Shown here: one piece after another, positions 1-7,421 of the stretch | Position numbering within the stretch: position 1 is the stretch's first letter | Layout of the letters: each line of letters starts with the position of its first letter | From: GCA-003244245 sp036521655 | GTDB taxonomy: Bacteria; Actinomycetota; Actinomycetes; Mycobacteriales; Pseudonocardiaceae | Assembly: GCA_036521655.1 (NCBI GenBank) | Contig: DATDHI010000177.1 | Coordinates: forward strand, 1-47,830 | Reading direction: 5' to 3' | DNA length: 47,830 bases | Made by a program: the position numbers and the translations under genes | The notes under the pieces: generated by a model | What the model was told of the DNA's origin: nothing | Databases searched by the model: none | What the model saw: only the letters and a program-made list of their open reading frames with translations

Positions 1-162
1 CAAGCCGTCTCCGGCTACTGGCACACACTGACCACCCTCGCCGACTACTGCCGCGGCCGCTCCTACCTGGTCAGCTCCCGCAACCACGGCCTCCGCCCCA
101 TCGACGCCATCCACACCGCCCTCAACGGCAACCCCTGGCTCACCACCATCACAACGGCATGA
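1..162 (+). mobile_element. IS66-type transposase, C-terminal fragment
   Basis: Frame 1 is open from the window edge to TGA at 160-162 and gives 53 residues. The end reads SYLVSSRNHGLRPIDA then ALNGNPWL, which resembles the C-terminal tail of IS66-family transposases (an Arg/Ser-rich helix, then a short 'F/L-x-G-x-PW' end). The rest of the gene lies outside the window, so its intactness cannot be judged. No IS end was recognised in the following 140 bases. The family call rests on a short tail only. Confidence 0.55.
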
Positions 163-256
163 CACCACAGCCCAACCCGTGAATGGACACCAATGAGCTG
201 CGCCGGACCTTGCGGGTGCTTGATCAGTGGGGTGGCCGGAGCGACGTGCAAGAAAT

Positions 257-290
257 AATGCATCAACTGAATAAATGCATCAACTGAATA
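257..290. repeat. 17-bp perfect tandem duplication
   Basis: AATGCATCAACTGAATA occurs twice with no gap (257-273 and 274-290). It lies in AT-richer DNA between the transposase tail and the peptidase gene. It may mark a former element end or a slippage duplication. Confidence 0.85.
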
Positions 291-302
291 GTCGGGTGCC
301 CA

Positions 303-1019
303 TCACGTGAGATACCTCACCTCGAGTGGCTCTTCGCGCACGCCGCCTTCAGTCGACCGACGGGTGATGCGGTAGGCACCAGCGCGCTTCCGGTCGGCAA
401 TAGCGGCGACAAGATCGGAATCCTCGTAGTGCAAACCAGCACCGGCATCCGTGGCATACCCGTCTGGCAACACTCCAGAAGTGATGCACCGCTGGAAGTA
501 TTCGCGCCGCTCATCGTAGTGGACTGCGTTTGAGTACGGCAGGAAACCAAGCCCGTTCGTGAACGGTTGCACATCCCCAAATGAGTCGGTGGTGCCACCG
601 GCGTGCCAACACAGCGAGCCCGCAGATTCACCGCCAAGAACTACACCGTTTTGCCAGCAGCCACGCATTATCTTGTCGAAATCGTGTGCCCGCCAGACGG
701 TGAGTAGGTTGGCCAGGCTGCCCCGGTCCACCCAGATGACATCCTGTTCATGCAGGTAAATTGATACGTTCTTTATGTTCGGCTTTTCGAATAGTGCCAG
801 ATGACTTGCTTTCACACCGCTATCCGCGAAGGCTGCGTAGAATCGATCGATGCTGGTTTGTCGGTCGCCGGTACCAGTGGTCAGAAAGCATAGCCTCGGA
901 TACGTTGGACTGCCAGCCAAGTTAAACGCGTATCGGAATATGGGCGATGGTCGCCACGGGTCCCGTGCTCGATTGAACCCCATAGACGTAGCCAGGATAG
1001 TCGGTCTCTCGGCGGACAT
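303..1019 (-). CDS. Peptidase E-like (S51 family) protein
   Basis: The 238-residue protein looks like an S51 peptidase (alpha-aspartyl dipeptidase, peptidase E, class I glutamine amidotransferase-like fold). It shows an N-terminal beta strand (RPTILATSMGF), a central FLTTGTGD segment, and the nucleophile elbow GGESAGSLCW with the expected catalytic Ser. A His-Tyr-Asp stretch (AVHYDERREYF) follows. These enzymes cleave Asp-X dipeptides in the cytoplasm; many actinobacterial relatives are uncharacterised. The ATG at 1017-1019 is chosen because GGGAGG sits 5 bases upstream; a longer upstream reading has no homologous look. It is transcribed leftwards toward the transposase remnant. Confidence 0.8.
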   Translation of the reverse strand: MSAERPTILATSMGFNRARDPWRPSPIFRYAFNLAGSPTYPRLCFLTTGTGDRQTSIDRFYAAFADSGVKASHLALFEKPNIKNVSIYLHEQDVIWVDRGSLANLLTVWRAHDFDKIMRGCWQNGVVLGGESAGSLCWHAGGTTDSFGDVQPFTNGLGFLPYSNAVHYDERREYFQRCITSGVLPDGYATDAGAGLHYEDSDLVAAIADRKRAGAYRITRRSTEGGVREEPLEVRYLT

Positions 1020-1177
1020 AGCGGCCTCCCTTGCGTGGCGCGGCAAACAACAAAATCTTACACAGCATCGAAGATGATCTTCTTGAGCCAGCGAACTCTT
1101 CGTTGCTGACGCCCGAGACGTGGTGTTCAGCACGGCGCTGGGTGCTTGCGACCGCATGATCCTGCTCGGTTGTCCGT

Positions 1178-2689
1178 CTAGATCCTGGTCTTGGATTTGC
1201 GCATTCGCTTCCATGCTGGGGAAAGTTTCTTCTCGGCTCGCTGGGCGCGGGACGTCTCGGTTGCATACAAAAGGCCGTAGGTGAAGCCGTTTCCGCCCTC
1301 GAGGTGGGCCTGCGTGGCGAACTCGCGCAGCGCTGGTCGGGACACCACGGCGTCTTGGTGCTCGCCGAGGATGTCCTGGACAGACTTGAGGCGTTTGCGC
1401 AGTCGCGCGGCCGGTTTGCCCAGCGTGGGCCGGACTGCCTCGGTGGCATAGCGCAGCCGCTTGGCGGCCTTGCGAGTCTCGTGGAGGGCACGATCACGTT
1501 GGTCACCGGCTGGCCGGCGCTTCGCGTCGGTCATGCGCGATTCCATCCTGCGATAGGCCCGCCGGACACTGTTGGGCAGCTCATGCTTGGCTTTGCGGCT
1601 CGCGCGGGCGGTCAGCGGTGGGTCGGCGAGCAACGCGTCGATCCGGTCATGCAGAGCCAGATATCGGTCGCTGTCCAGGGCCGCGAGGGCGACACCGCGG
1701 GCGTCGGCCGCTCGGCGCGCAAAGGAGCGGGTGAGTGCGGCCTGGACGGGTCCCATCTTCAGCTCGTCAGGTACCTCCGTGAGCAGCGACGCGAACCGAT
1801 CGGCCATCACCTCCGTATCCCTGGCCCCGCCCAGCGCGCCGGCCACCCACTTCAGCTCCGCGACCAAACCCCGGGTCCGGTCACGGTCCAGGACGCGACC
1901 GAATGCCCGCAGCGCACTACGCATCCGGCGGGCCGCCACCCGCATCTGGTGGACCGCGTCCGGGGCATCGCGTTGCACCAGCGGGTCATATCGGCGCAAC
2001 CGCTGCGCCTGGGTCGCCAGGTAGGCCAACACCACCTCACCCGCCGACCCACCAGGACCGGGACTCGACGTCGTCACCGCGGGGGGCAGTTGGTCGGCCA
2101 GCACCCGACCCAGCTTCGAGGCCGAACCCGCGCGCTGAGCCCCCACTTTCAGCAGCCGACGCTCGATGCGATCCAGCAACTCGTGCTGACCATGCTCGCC
2201 GAGCTCGACCTCCACCTCCCGCCAGACCACGGTCGTGGTCTGCGCACCCATGGTCCGTGCCCGCACGTGGTCATCAACCAATTCCGCCAACGAGCGCCCG
2301 GCGGAATCGGCGAGTACCCAACGACGCCGACGCGTGGTCAGTTCAGCAACGGGGTCCAACCGGCCACCCCGGGTGTACACCCGGGTCAGGACCACCAGCT
2401 CGGCCGGAGGGCGGCGTGCCGAGCGCCCTAGCGGTACCCGCAGCTCTTCCCGGCTGTCCTTACCCGTCGGCAGCTTCAGATGCCACCCTTCATCGGACCC
2501 ACCTCGGCGACGCCGCAGCGTCACCCCTGCACCTAACAGGCGCAGATCCGCGGTGTCGAAATACAGCGCCTCCAGGTCCTGCTCATCCGGCCCGGTCGCG
2601 GCGGCGACCCCGAGCAACTTGGCCGGGTCGAGCAGCTTCAGGTCCTCAACCGCTTCGTACTTACGCTCGATCTCCCGCATCGCCCTCAC
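1178..2689 (-). CDS. CYTH and CHAD domain protein
   Basis: About 503 residues with two domains. The N-terminal CYTH domain (about residues 4-195) has the ExExK signature as EIERKYEA and further charged strands for binding triphosphate or polyphosphate. The C-terminal CHAD domain (about 230-490) has the two conserved His-helix motifs, DAVHQMRVAARRMRSALRAF and ALHETRKAAKRLRYATEAV. CHAD domains bind polyphosphate granules; CYTH domains can be triphosphatases. The combination suggests inorganic polyphosphate metabolism, though the substrate is unproven. GTG at 2689 has AAAGGAG five bases upstream; ATG at 2680 is an alternative start. No partner gene is adjacent. Confidence 0.85.
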   Translation of the reverse strand: MRAMREIERKYEAVEDLKLLDPAKLLGVAAATGPDEQDLEALYFDTADLRLLGAGVTLRRRRGGSDEGWHLKLPTGKDSREELRVPLGRSARRPPAELVVLTRVYTRGGRLDPVAELTTRRRRWVLADSAGRSLAELVDDHVRARTMGAQTTTVVWREVEVELGEHGQHELLDRIERRLLKVGAQRAGSASKLGRVLADQLPPAVTTSSPGPGGSAGEVVLAYLATQAQRLRRYDPLVQRDAPDAVHQMRVAARRMRSALRAFGRVLDRDRTRGLVAELKWVAGALGGARDTEVMADRFASLLTEVPDELKMGPVQAALTRSFARRAADARGVALAALDSDRYLALHDRIDALLADPPLTARASRKAKHELPNSVRRAYRRMESRMTDAKRRPAGDQRDRALHETRKAAKRLRYATEAVRPTLGKPAARLRKRLKSVQDILGEHQDAVVSRPALREFATQAHLEGGNGFTYGLLYATETSRAQRAEKKLSPAWKRMRKSKTRI

Positions 2690-2916
2690 ACCATCTCCTT
2701 TCACCATCAGACGGTGATACCCACTCGACACCTCCTCGTAACCCCGTATCCACCATCTACCTGGCCCGGGGCGGTGGCGCGTTCGGCCGATCGGGTGGTC
2801 TGGCGTTCTTCAGTGCCTTCCTGGCGACGCGGTGTCGGATCCACCCGAACGGCTCCGACGTCTCGGTTGCACTCGGGGGAAGGCACCCCGGATGATCCGA
2901 GAGCGAGGAGTTTCCG

Positions 2917-3291
2917 ATGAGCGTCACCGATACGAACAGGGACAAGCGCGGCAACGAACCGGCCCGAGATGAAGCGCCGTCTGTGGCGGTGCGGCGCCTG
3001 GACCGTCTGTTCGGTACCTGGCAGCTCTCCGGGGACGCCAGCGGCACCGTCACCTACCACCCGTTCCTGGGCCAGCGCAGCGAGCACGTTCATAACCGCT
3101 TCTATGGGAGCGAGGGCGACACGCTGGACTACGTCTACGAGCTCGACGGTGACACGCTCACGATCTGGGGTGGCGAGAAGGGCTCGCCGTCGTACTTCCA
3201 GGGCACGTTCGATGCCGCGGACCGCTGTGTCGGCGGCTCCTGGGTCTGGCCGGGCGGGGACTACGACGCGACCATGACCCGGATCGGCTGA
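2917..3291 (+). CDS. DUF1579-like protein, probably internally deleted
   Basis: The 124-residue ORF has a normal start (SD GAGGAG before ATG). It opens like a DUF1579/lipocalin-like family (LDRLFGTWQLSGDASGTVTY) and ends like it (DTLDYVYELDGDTLTIWGG, then SYFQGTF and WVWPGGDYDATMT). From memory, relatives carry roughly 35-40 more residues between 'GTVTY' and the 'RPF..SEHIHSRFY' segment, including the WxxGGFFLxQ strand. Here 'GTVTYH' runs straight into 'PFLGQRSEHVHNRFYG', so an in-frame internal deletion is likely and the protein may not fold. It sits before two clearly broken genes and probably shares their decay. Function unknown. Confidence 0.6.
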   Translation: MSVTDTNRDKRGNEPARDEAPSVAVRRLDRLFGTWQLSGDASGTVTYHPFLGQRSEHVHNRFYGSEGDTLDYVYELDGDTLTIWGGEKGSPSYFQGTFDAADRCVGGSWVWPGGDYDATMTRIG

Positions 3292-3317
3292 CCGGCGCCG
3301 CGACCGAGGGGAACCTG

Positions 3318-3602
3318 ATGAAGTACATGCTGCTCGCCGACAGCCCGCGAGTTGGTGTCGACCGAAGGGCTGGGTCACCCTTCGTTGTCGCGCACGATCC
3401 GTCCGAGTGTGCACGGCCCGTTGGTCAGCACGGACCGTTTGCTGAGGCTAAGGAGGGACTGGTCAGCTTCTCGATCATCGACGTGGTCGACCACGAGCGG
3501 GCGATGGAGATCGCGGCCCGGGTCGTGGCCGGGGTCGGTGACGCCATCGAGCTGCGCCCGATCATGGACGGACCTTCGGATGAAGGCCTGCCCAGGCGGT
3601 GA
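3318..3602 (+). pseudogene. YCII/DGPF-domain protein, frameshifted remnant
   Basis: The start is intact (GAGGGG SD, then MKYMLL as in YCII-related proteins), but the family sequence is spread over two frames. After MKYMLLADSP the match continues one frame over as RELVSTEGLGHPS...VHGPLVSTD (about 3348-3436). It then returns to the first frame at GPFAEAKEGLVSFSIID and runs to the normal end, AIELRPIM. The second shift fits loss of 4 nt from a CGGACGGA-like repeat at about 3433. The first junction also removed roughly 20-25 codons. DGPF proteins commonly accompany ECF42 sigma factors, and the next remnant is one. Confidence 0.8.
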
Positions 3603-3616
3603 AGGGTCTGGACCGC

Positions 3617-3819
3617 GTGACTGAGGCCCTGCTGCGCAGCTTGGCGCCGCAGGTCCTCGGTGCGTTGGCGGTCGCGGTGGCTTGCGCGCCCACCTCCACG
3701 AACGCGCGGGGCGCACTGAGCGGGCCGCCCACCACTACCGCGAGGCGGCTCGACGGGCGACCTCCACCCCGGAGCAGCGCTACCTGCATGCCCAAGCAGT
3801 CCGCCTCGACCCCAACTGA
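3617..3819 (+). pseudogene. ECF42-type sigma factor, gutted remnant
   Basis: The first ~18 codons from GTG 3617 read VTEALLRSLAPQVLGAL, the usual N-terminus of ECF42 (SigJ-like, DGPF-linked) sigma factors. From 3688, in another frame, AHLHERAGRTERAAHHYREA and then ARRATSTPEQRYLHAQAVRL is the usual C-terminal TPR-like tail, ending at TGA 3817-3819. Everything between (sigma-2, sigma-4 and most of the extension, about 350 codons in intact relatives) is missing. This is one large deletion that also changes frame. It lies immediately downstream of the DGPF remnant, the normal partner order. Confidence 0.8.
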
Positions 3820-3846
3820 GACGGGGGGCTCTGGTAGACCCGCCCG

Positions 3847-5853
3847 GTGAGCAGCGCCGGGCAGTCACCTCGGAGACGGCCCAGCCGTGGGCAGCCCAGC
3901 CGTGGGCAGCAGAGCCCGGCTGCCGAGCTGCCCGTCGCGCGGGTGTGCGTGGATACTCCACTGGCACACCTGGACCGCCCCTTCGACTACCAGGTGCCCG
4001 CCGAGCTCGACGCGACGGCGGTGCCCGGCGTGCGCCTTCGGGTGCGTTTCTCCGGGCGGCTGGCAGATGGCTGGCTCTTGGATCGAGCCGAGCGATCCGA
4101 CCATCCGGGCCCGCTCGGCTGGCTGCACCGGGTGGTCTCCGCCGAGCCGGTGCTCAGCCCGCAGGTGGCTGTGCTGGCGCGGGCGGTGGCCGATCGGTGT
4201 GCGGGCACCATGAGCGACGTGCTGCGGCTGGCCGTGCCACCGCGGCATGCCCGCACCGAGGCCGAACCGGGTCCATCGGTCGCGCCGCGGCCACAGCGAC
4301 CCGCGGTGGCCGAGTGGGGGCGCTACTCCCGCGGACCGGCCTTCCTGGACGCGCTGCACCAGGGCCGGGCGGCGCACGCTTGCTGGCAGGTGCTGCCGGG
4401 GGAGGACTGGCCGGCCCGGCTCGCCGAGGCCGCCGTCACCGTTGCCGCCGCCGGGCGGGGCGCGCTGCTGGTGCTGCCCGACCATCGGGACACCGCGCGG
4501 GTGCACACCGCGGTGGCGGCGCTGGCCGGGCCCGACGCGGTGGTCACCCTGGCTGCCGAGTCCGGACCCGCGCAGCGCTACCGCCGGTGGCTGGCGGTCC
4601 GGCGGGGCGCGGTGCGCATCGTGGTGGGCACCAGGGCCGCAGCCTTCGCCCCGGTCGCCGACCTGGGGCTGATGGTGTTGTGGGACGACGGCGACGACCT
4701 GCACGCCGAGCCGCGAGCGCCCTACCCGCACACCAGGCTGGTGCTCGGCCAGCGCGCCGTGCTCGAGGGCGGCGCGCTGCTCGTCGCGGGCCATGCCCGC
4801 ACCGCCGAGACGCAGCTGTCGCTCGATTCGGGATGGGCGCACGAGATCGTCGCGGTCCGGGATGTGGTGCGGGCCGCGGCGCCGCGGGTCACCGCGATCG
4901 GGGAGGACGACACCCAGCTGGCCCGGGATCCGGCTGCTCGCGCGGCGCGGCTGCCTGCGGTGGCCTTCGAAGCGGCCCGCGCGGCGCTGGGTCGTGAACG
5001 GCCGGTGCTGGTGCAGGTGCCCCGCCGGGGTTACGTTCCCGCGCTGGCCTGCGGGCAGTGCCGGGCCCCGGCCCGCTGCCGGCGGTGCGCCGGCCCGCTG
5101 GCGCTGCCCGCGGCCGGCTCCGGTCAGGCGGCCTGCCGGTGGTGCGGCGTCACCGAGGCCGGTTTCCGGTGCCCGGCCTGCGGCTCGGGCCGGCTGCGCG
5201 CGACGGTGATCGGCGCCCGCCGCACCGCGGAGGAGCTGGGCCGAGCCTTCCCCGGGGTGGCGCTGCGCAGCTCAGGTGGCGGGGAGGTGCTGCCCGACAT
5301 CCCGCCGGGCCCGGCACTGGTGGTGGCGACCCCGGGAGCGGAGCCGGTGGCCCGGTACGGGGCGGCGCTGTTGCTGGATGCCGCCGCCCTGCTGGGCCGC
5401 CCCGACCTGCGCGCGGCGGAGGAGGCGCTACGCCGGTGGATGGCCGCGGCGGCGATGGTCGAGCCCGCGGCCAACGGTGGCCGGGTTGTGGTGGTGGCTG
5501 AGGCGTCGCTGGCCGCGGTGCAGGCGCTCATCCGATGGGACCCGGCCGGCCACGCGAGCGCCGAGCTGGCCGCCCGCACCGAGCTCGGCTTCCCACCGGC
5601 GGTGCGGATGGCCGCGCTGGACGGCGCGCCGGACACGCTAGCGGGACTCGACCTACCTGAAGGGGCCGATCTGCTCGGTCCGGTGCCAATCGCGGGGGAA
5701 CCCGATGGCGGGCGGGAGCGGCTGCTGCTCCGGGTTCCGCGCTCCGAGGGACGGGCGTTGGCCGCCGCGCTCGCCGCGCTGCAGGCCGGGCGTAGCGCCC
5801 GCAAGCTGCCCGACCCGCTGCGAGTCGAGCTAGACCCGCAGGAGCTGTTGTGA
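3847..5853 (+). CDS. priA: Primosomal protein N' (PriA), actinobacterial non-helicase type
   Basis: 668 residues from GTG 3847. The N-terminal DNA-binding domain reads ARVCVDTPLAHLDRPFDYQVP. A central degenerate helicase region follows, then a zinc-binding Cys array (about residues 400-450: CGQCRAPARCRRC ... CRWCG ... CPACGSG) and a C-terminal domain. I see no Walker A GxxGxGKT motif; the expected place reads GRGALLVLPDHRDTARV. This fits actinobacterial PriA, generally thought to have lost helicase ATPase activity while keeping a role in replication restart. The first 25 residues are a low-complexity Ser/Arg/Gln tail from a short direct repeat. It heads the priA-def-fmt-rsmB run. Confidence 0.92.
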   Translation: MSSAGQSPRRRPSRGQPSRGQQSPAAELPVARVCVDTPLAHLDRPFDYQVPAELDATAVPGVRLRVRFSGRLADGWLLDRAERSDHPGPLGWLHRVVSAEPVLSPQVAVLARAVADRCAGTMSDVLRLAVPPRHARTEAEPGPSVAPRPQRPAVAEWGRYSRGPAFLDALHQGRAAHACWQVLPGEDWPARLAEAAVTVAAAGRGALLVLPDHRDTARVHTAVAALAGPDAVVTLAAESGPAQRYRRWLAVRRGAVRIVVGTRAAAFAPVADLGLMVLWDDGDDLHAEPRAPYPHTRLVLGQRAVLEGGALLVAGHARTAETQLSLDSGWAHEIVAVRDVVRAAAPRVTAIGEDDTQLARDPAARAARLPAVAFEAARAALGRERPVLVQVPRRGYVPALACGQCRAPARCRRCAGPLALPAAGSGQAACRWCGVTEAGFRCPACGSGRLRATVIGARRTAEELGRAFPGVALRSSGGGEVLPDIPPGPALVVATPGAEPVARYGAALLLDAAALLGRPDLRAAEEALRRWMAAAAMVEPAANGGRVVVVAEASLAAVQALIRWDPAGHASAELAARTELGFPPAVRMAALDGAPDTLAGLDLPEGADLLGPVPIAGEPDGGRERLLLRVPRSEGRALAAALAALQAGRSARKLPDPLRVELDPQELL

Positions 5854-5889
5854 GTGGCATGGGGTGCCAGGGCACCCAATGCCACTCAC
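5850..5889. repeat. Long near-perfect palindrome between priA and def
   Basis: Arms 5850-5868 and 5871-5889 pair over 19 bp with one mismatch and a 2-base spacer (outer ends GTGAGTGGCAT / ATGCCACTCAC). It begins at the priA stop and ends just before the def start region. There is no T-tract, so a classical intrinsic terminator is not evident. It could attenuate or process the priA transcript. Confidence 0.8.
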
Positions 5890-5893
5890 GGGG

Positions 5894-5899
5894 CATACT
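5894..5899 (+). promoter_or_regulatory. Possible -10 box for leaderless def transcript
   Basis: CATACT lies 6 bases before the def GTG and no Shine-Dalgarno sequence is present. Leaderless mRNAs starting at GTG or ATG with a TAnnnT-like box 6-7 nt upstream are common in actinobacteria. The first base deviates from consensus. Confidence 0.35.
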
Positions 5900-5905
5900 G
5901 CTCTG

Positions 5906-6469
5906 GTGCCTGCCAAGCCCGTCCGGCTCTTCGGCGATCCGGTGCTGCGAACCCGCGCGATCGAGGCCGTCGACTTCGACAAGGAGCTGCGCAATCTCGT
6001 CCGCGACCTGCTGGACACGATGGCCGCGGAGGGCGGAGCGGGGCTTGCGGCACCGCAGCTGGGTGTCTCGCTGCGGGTGTTCGCCTATCACTGTGAAGAC
6101 CTTTCCGGGGACGAGGTCACCGGGCACCTGGTGAACCCCACCTTCGATGTCGTGGGCGAGGAGATGCAGGACGGGCCGGAGGGCTGCCTATCGATCCCGG
6201 GGCTGTCCTGGGACTGCCGGCGGCACCTGCACGTCGTCGCCCACGGGCTGGATCAGCACGGTGAGCCGGTCGAGGTGGTGGGCACCGGGCGGCTGGCCCG
6301 GGCGATCCAGCACGAGACCGACCACCTTGACGGCGTGTTGTTCATCGACCGGCTCGACCCCGAGACCCGCCGGCAGGCGATGCGGGAGATCCGGCAGGCT
6401 CAGTGGTTCGGCGCACCCGAGCCGGTGGTGAAGGTCAGCCCGCACCCGCTGTTCGGTAAGGCGCGCTGA
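5906..6469 (+). CDS. def: Peptide deformylase
   Basis: 187 residues. The three metal/active-site motifs are present: GAGLAAPQLG (motif 1), EGCLSIPG (motif 2, Cys ligand) and HETDHLDG (motif 3, HExxH-type). The enzyme removes the formyl group from nascent N-formyl-Met peptides and is iron- or zinc-dependent. GTG 5906 (VPAKPVRLFGDPVLRT) is chosen because the conserved 'FGDPVLR' start follows directly; upstream in-frame ATGs lie inside the palindrome. It is followed 3 bases later by fmt, the enzyme that adds the formyl group, so the pair is functionally matched. Confidence 0.95.
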   Translation: MPAKPVRLFGDPVLRTRAIEAVDFDKELRNLVRDLLDTMAAEGGAGLAAPQLGVSLRVFAYHCEDLSGDEVTGHLVNPTFDVVGEEMQDGPEGCLSIPGLSWDCRRHLHVVAHGLDQHGEPVEVVGTGRLARAIQHETDHLDGVLFIDRLDPETRRQAMREIRQAQWFGAPEPVVKVSPHPLFGKAR

Positions 6470-6472
6470 GCG

Positions 6473-7411
6473 GTGCGACTGGTCTTCGCCGGCACGCCCG
6501 ACGCGGCGCTGCCCGCCCTGCACGCGCTGCTGGACAACGATCGTCACGAGGTGGCCGCGGTGGTCACCCGGCCGGACGCGCCGGCCGGACGGGGTCGGCG
6601 GCCTGCGCGCTCCCCCGTGGGCATGCTGGCCGACGAGGCCGGGCTGGAGGTGCTCACCCCGCGCCGGCTCTCGGATCCGGACTTCCTGGCCCGGCTCAGC
6701 ACGCTGGAGCCGGACTGCTGCCCGGTCGTCGGCTACGGCGCGCTGGTGCCCCGGACCGTGCTGGGCATACCCCCGCACGGTTGGGTCAACCTGCACTTCT
6801 CGCTACTGCCCGCCTGGCGGGGCGCGGCACCGGTGCAGGCCGCGATCCGGCACGGGGACGAGATCACCGGCGCATCCACCTTCGCCCTGGAGCAGGGGCT
6901 GGATACCGGCCCGGTGTACGGCACGGTCACCGAAGTGATCCGCCCCGATGACACCGCAGGTGAGCTGCTGTTCCGGTTGGCTGAAGCCGGAGCCGGCCTG
7001 CTGGTAGCCACCCTGGATGGGATCGCCGGCGGCACACTGAGCCCGGTGCCCCAGCTGGCTGATGGCATCTCCTACGCCCCGAAGCTCACCGCCCAGCACG
7101 CCCGGGTGGACTTCAGCACCCCGGCCTTCGCGGTGCACCGTCAGGTGCGCTCGGTGACCCCCGTTCCCGGGGCCTGGGCCTTGTTCCGGGATCAGCGGGT
7201 GGGCCTCGGGCTGGTGCAGCTGGCCCCGGAGGAGCGCGAGGCCGGCGAGCTCAAGCCGGGCGAGCTGCGGGCGGGCAAGCGGCAGGTGCTCGTCGGCACA
7301 GCGACCGGTCCGGTGCGGCTGGGTGAGGTCACCGCGCCCGGCAAGCGCGCGATGCCTGCAGCGGACTGGGCCCGTGGTGCCCGGCCGGCGCCGGGGGAGC
7401 GCTTCGGATGA
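6473..7411 (+). CDS. fmt: Methionyl-tRNA formyltransferase
   Basis: 312 residues starting at GTG with MRLVFAGTPDAALPAL. The formyltransferase domain has the loop AGRGRRPARSPV, the signature NLHFSLLPAWRGAAPVQ with the catalytic Asn-His pair, and DTGPV. The C-terminal OB-fold domain (about 205-310) binds tRNA. It formylates Met-tRNAfMet with 10-formyl-THF for initiation. It lies 3 bases after def and just before rsmB, as one translation-related operon. Confidence 0.96.
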   Translation: MRLVFAGTPDAALPALHALLDNDRHEVAAVVTRPDAPAGRGRRPARSPVGMLADEAGLEVLTPRRLSDPDFLARLSTLEPDCCPVVGYGALVPRTVLGIPPHGWVNLHFSLLPAWRGAAPVQAAIRHGDEITGASTFALEQGLDTGPVYGTVTEVIRPDDTAGELLFRLAEAGAGLLVATLDGIAGGTLSPVPQLADGISYAPKLTAQHARVDFSTPAFAVHRQVRSVTPVPGAWALFRDQRVGLGLVQLAPEEREAGELKPGELRAGKRQVLVGTATGPVRLGEVTAPGKRAMPAADWARGARPAPGERFG

Positions 7412-7421
7412 CGGCCGGGTT

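Noticed and set aside
2707..3414. A 235-residue minus-strand protein
   Set aside because: It is antisense to the DUF1579-like and DGPF genes, low in complexity and without a ribosome site.
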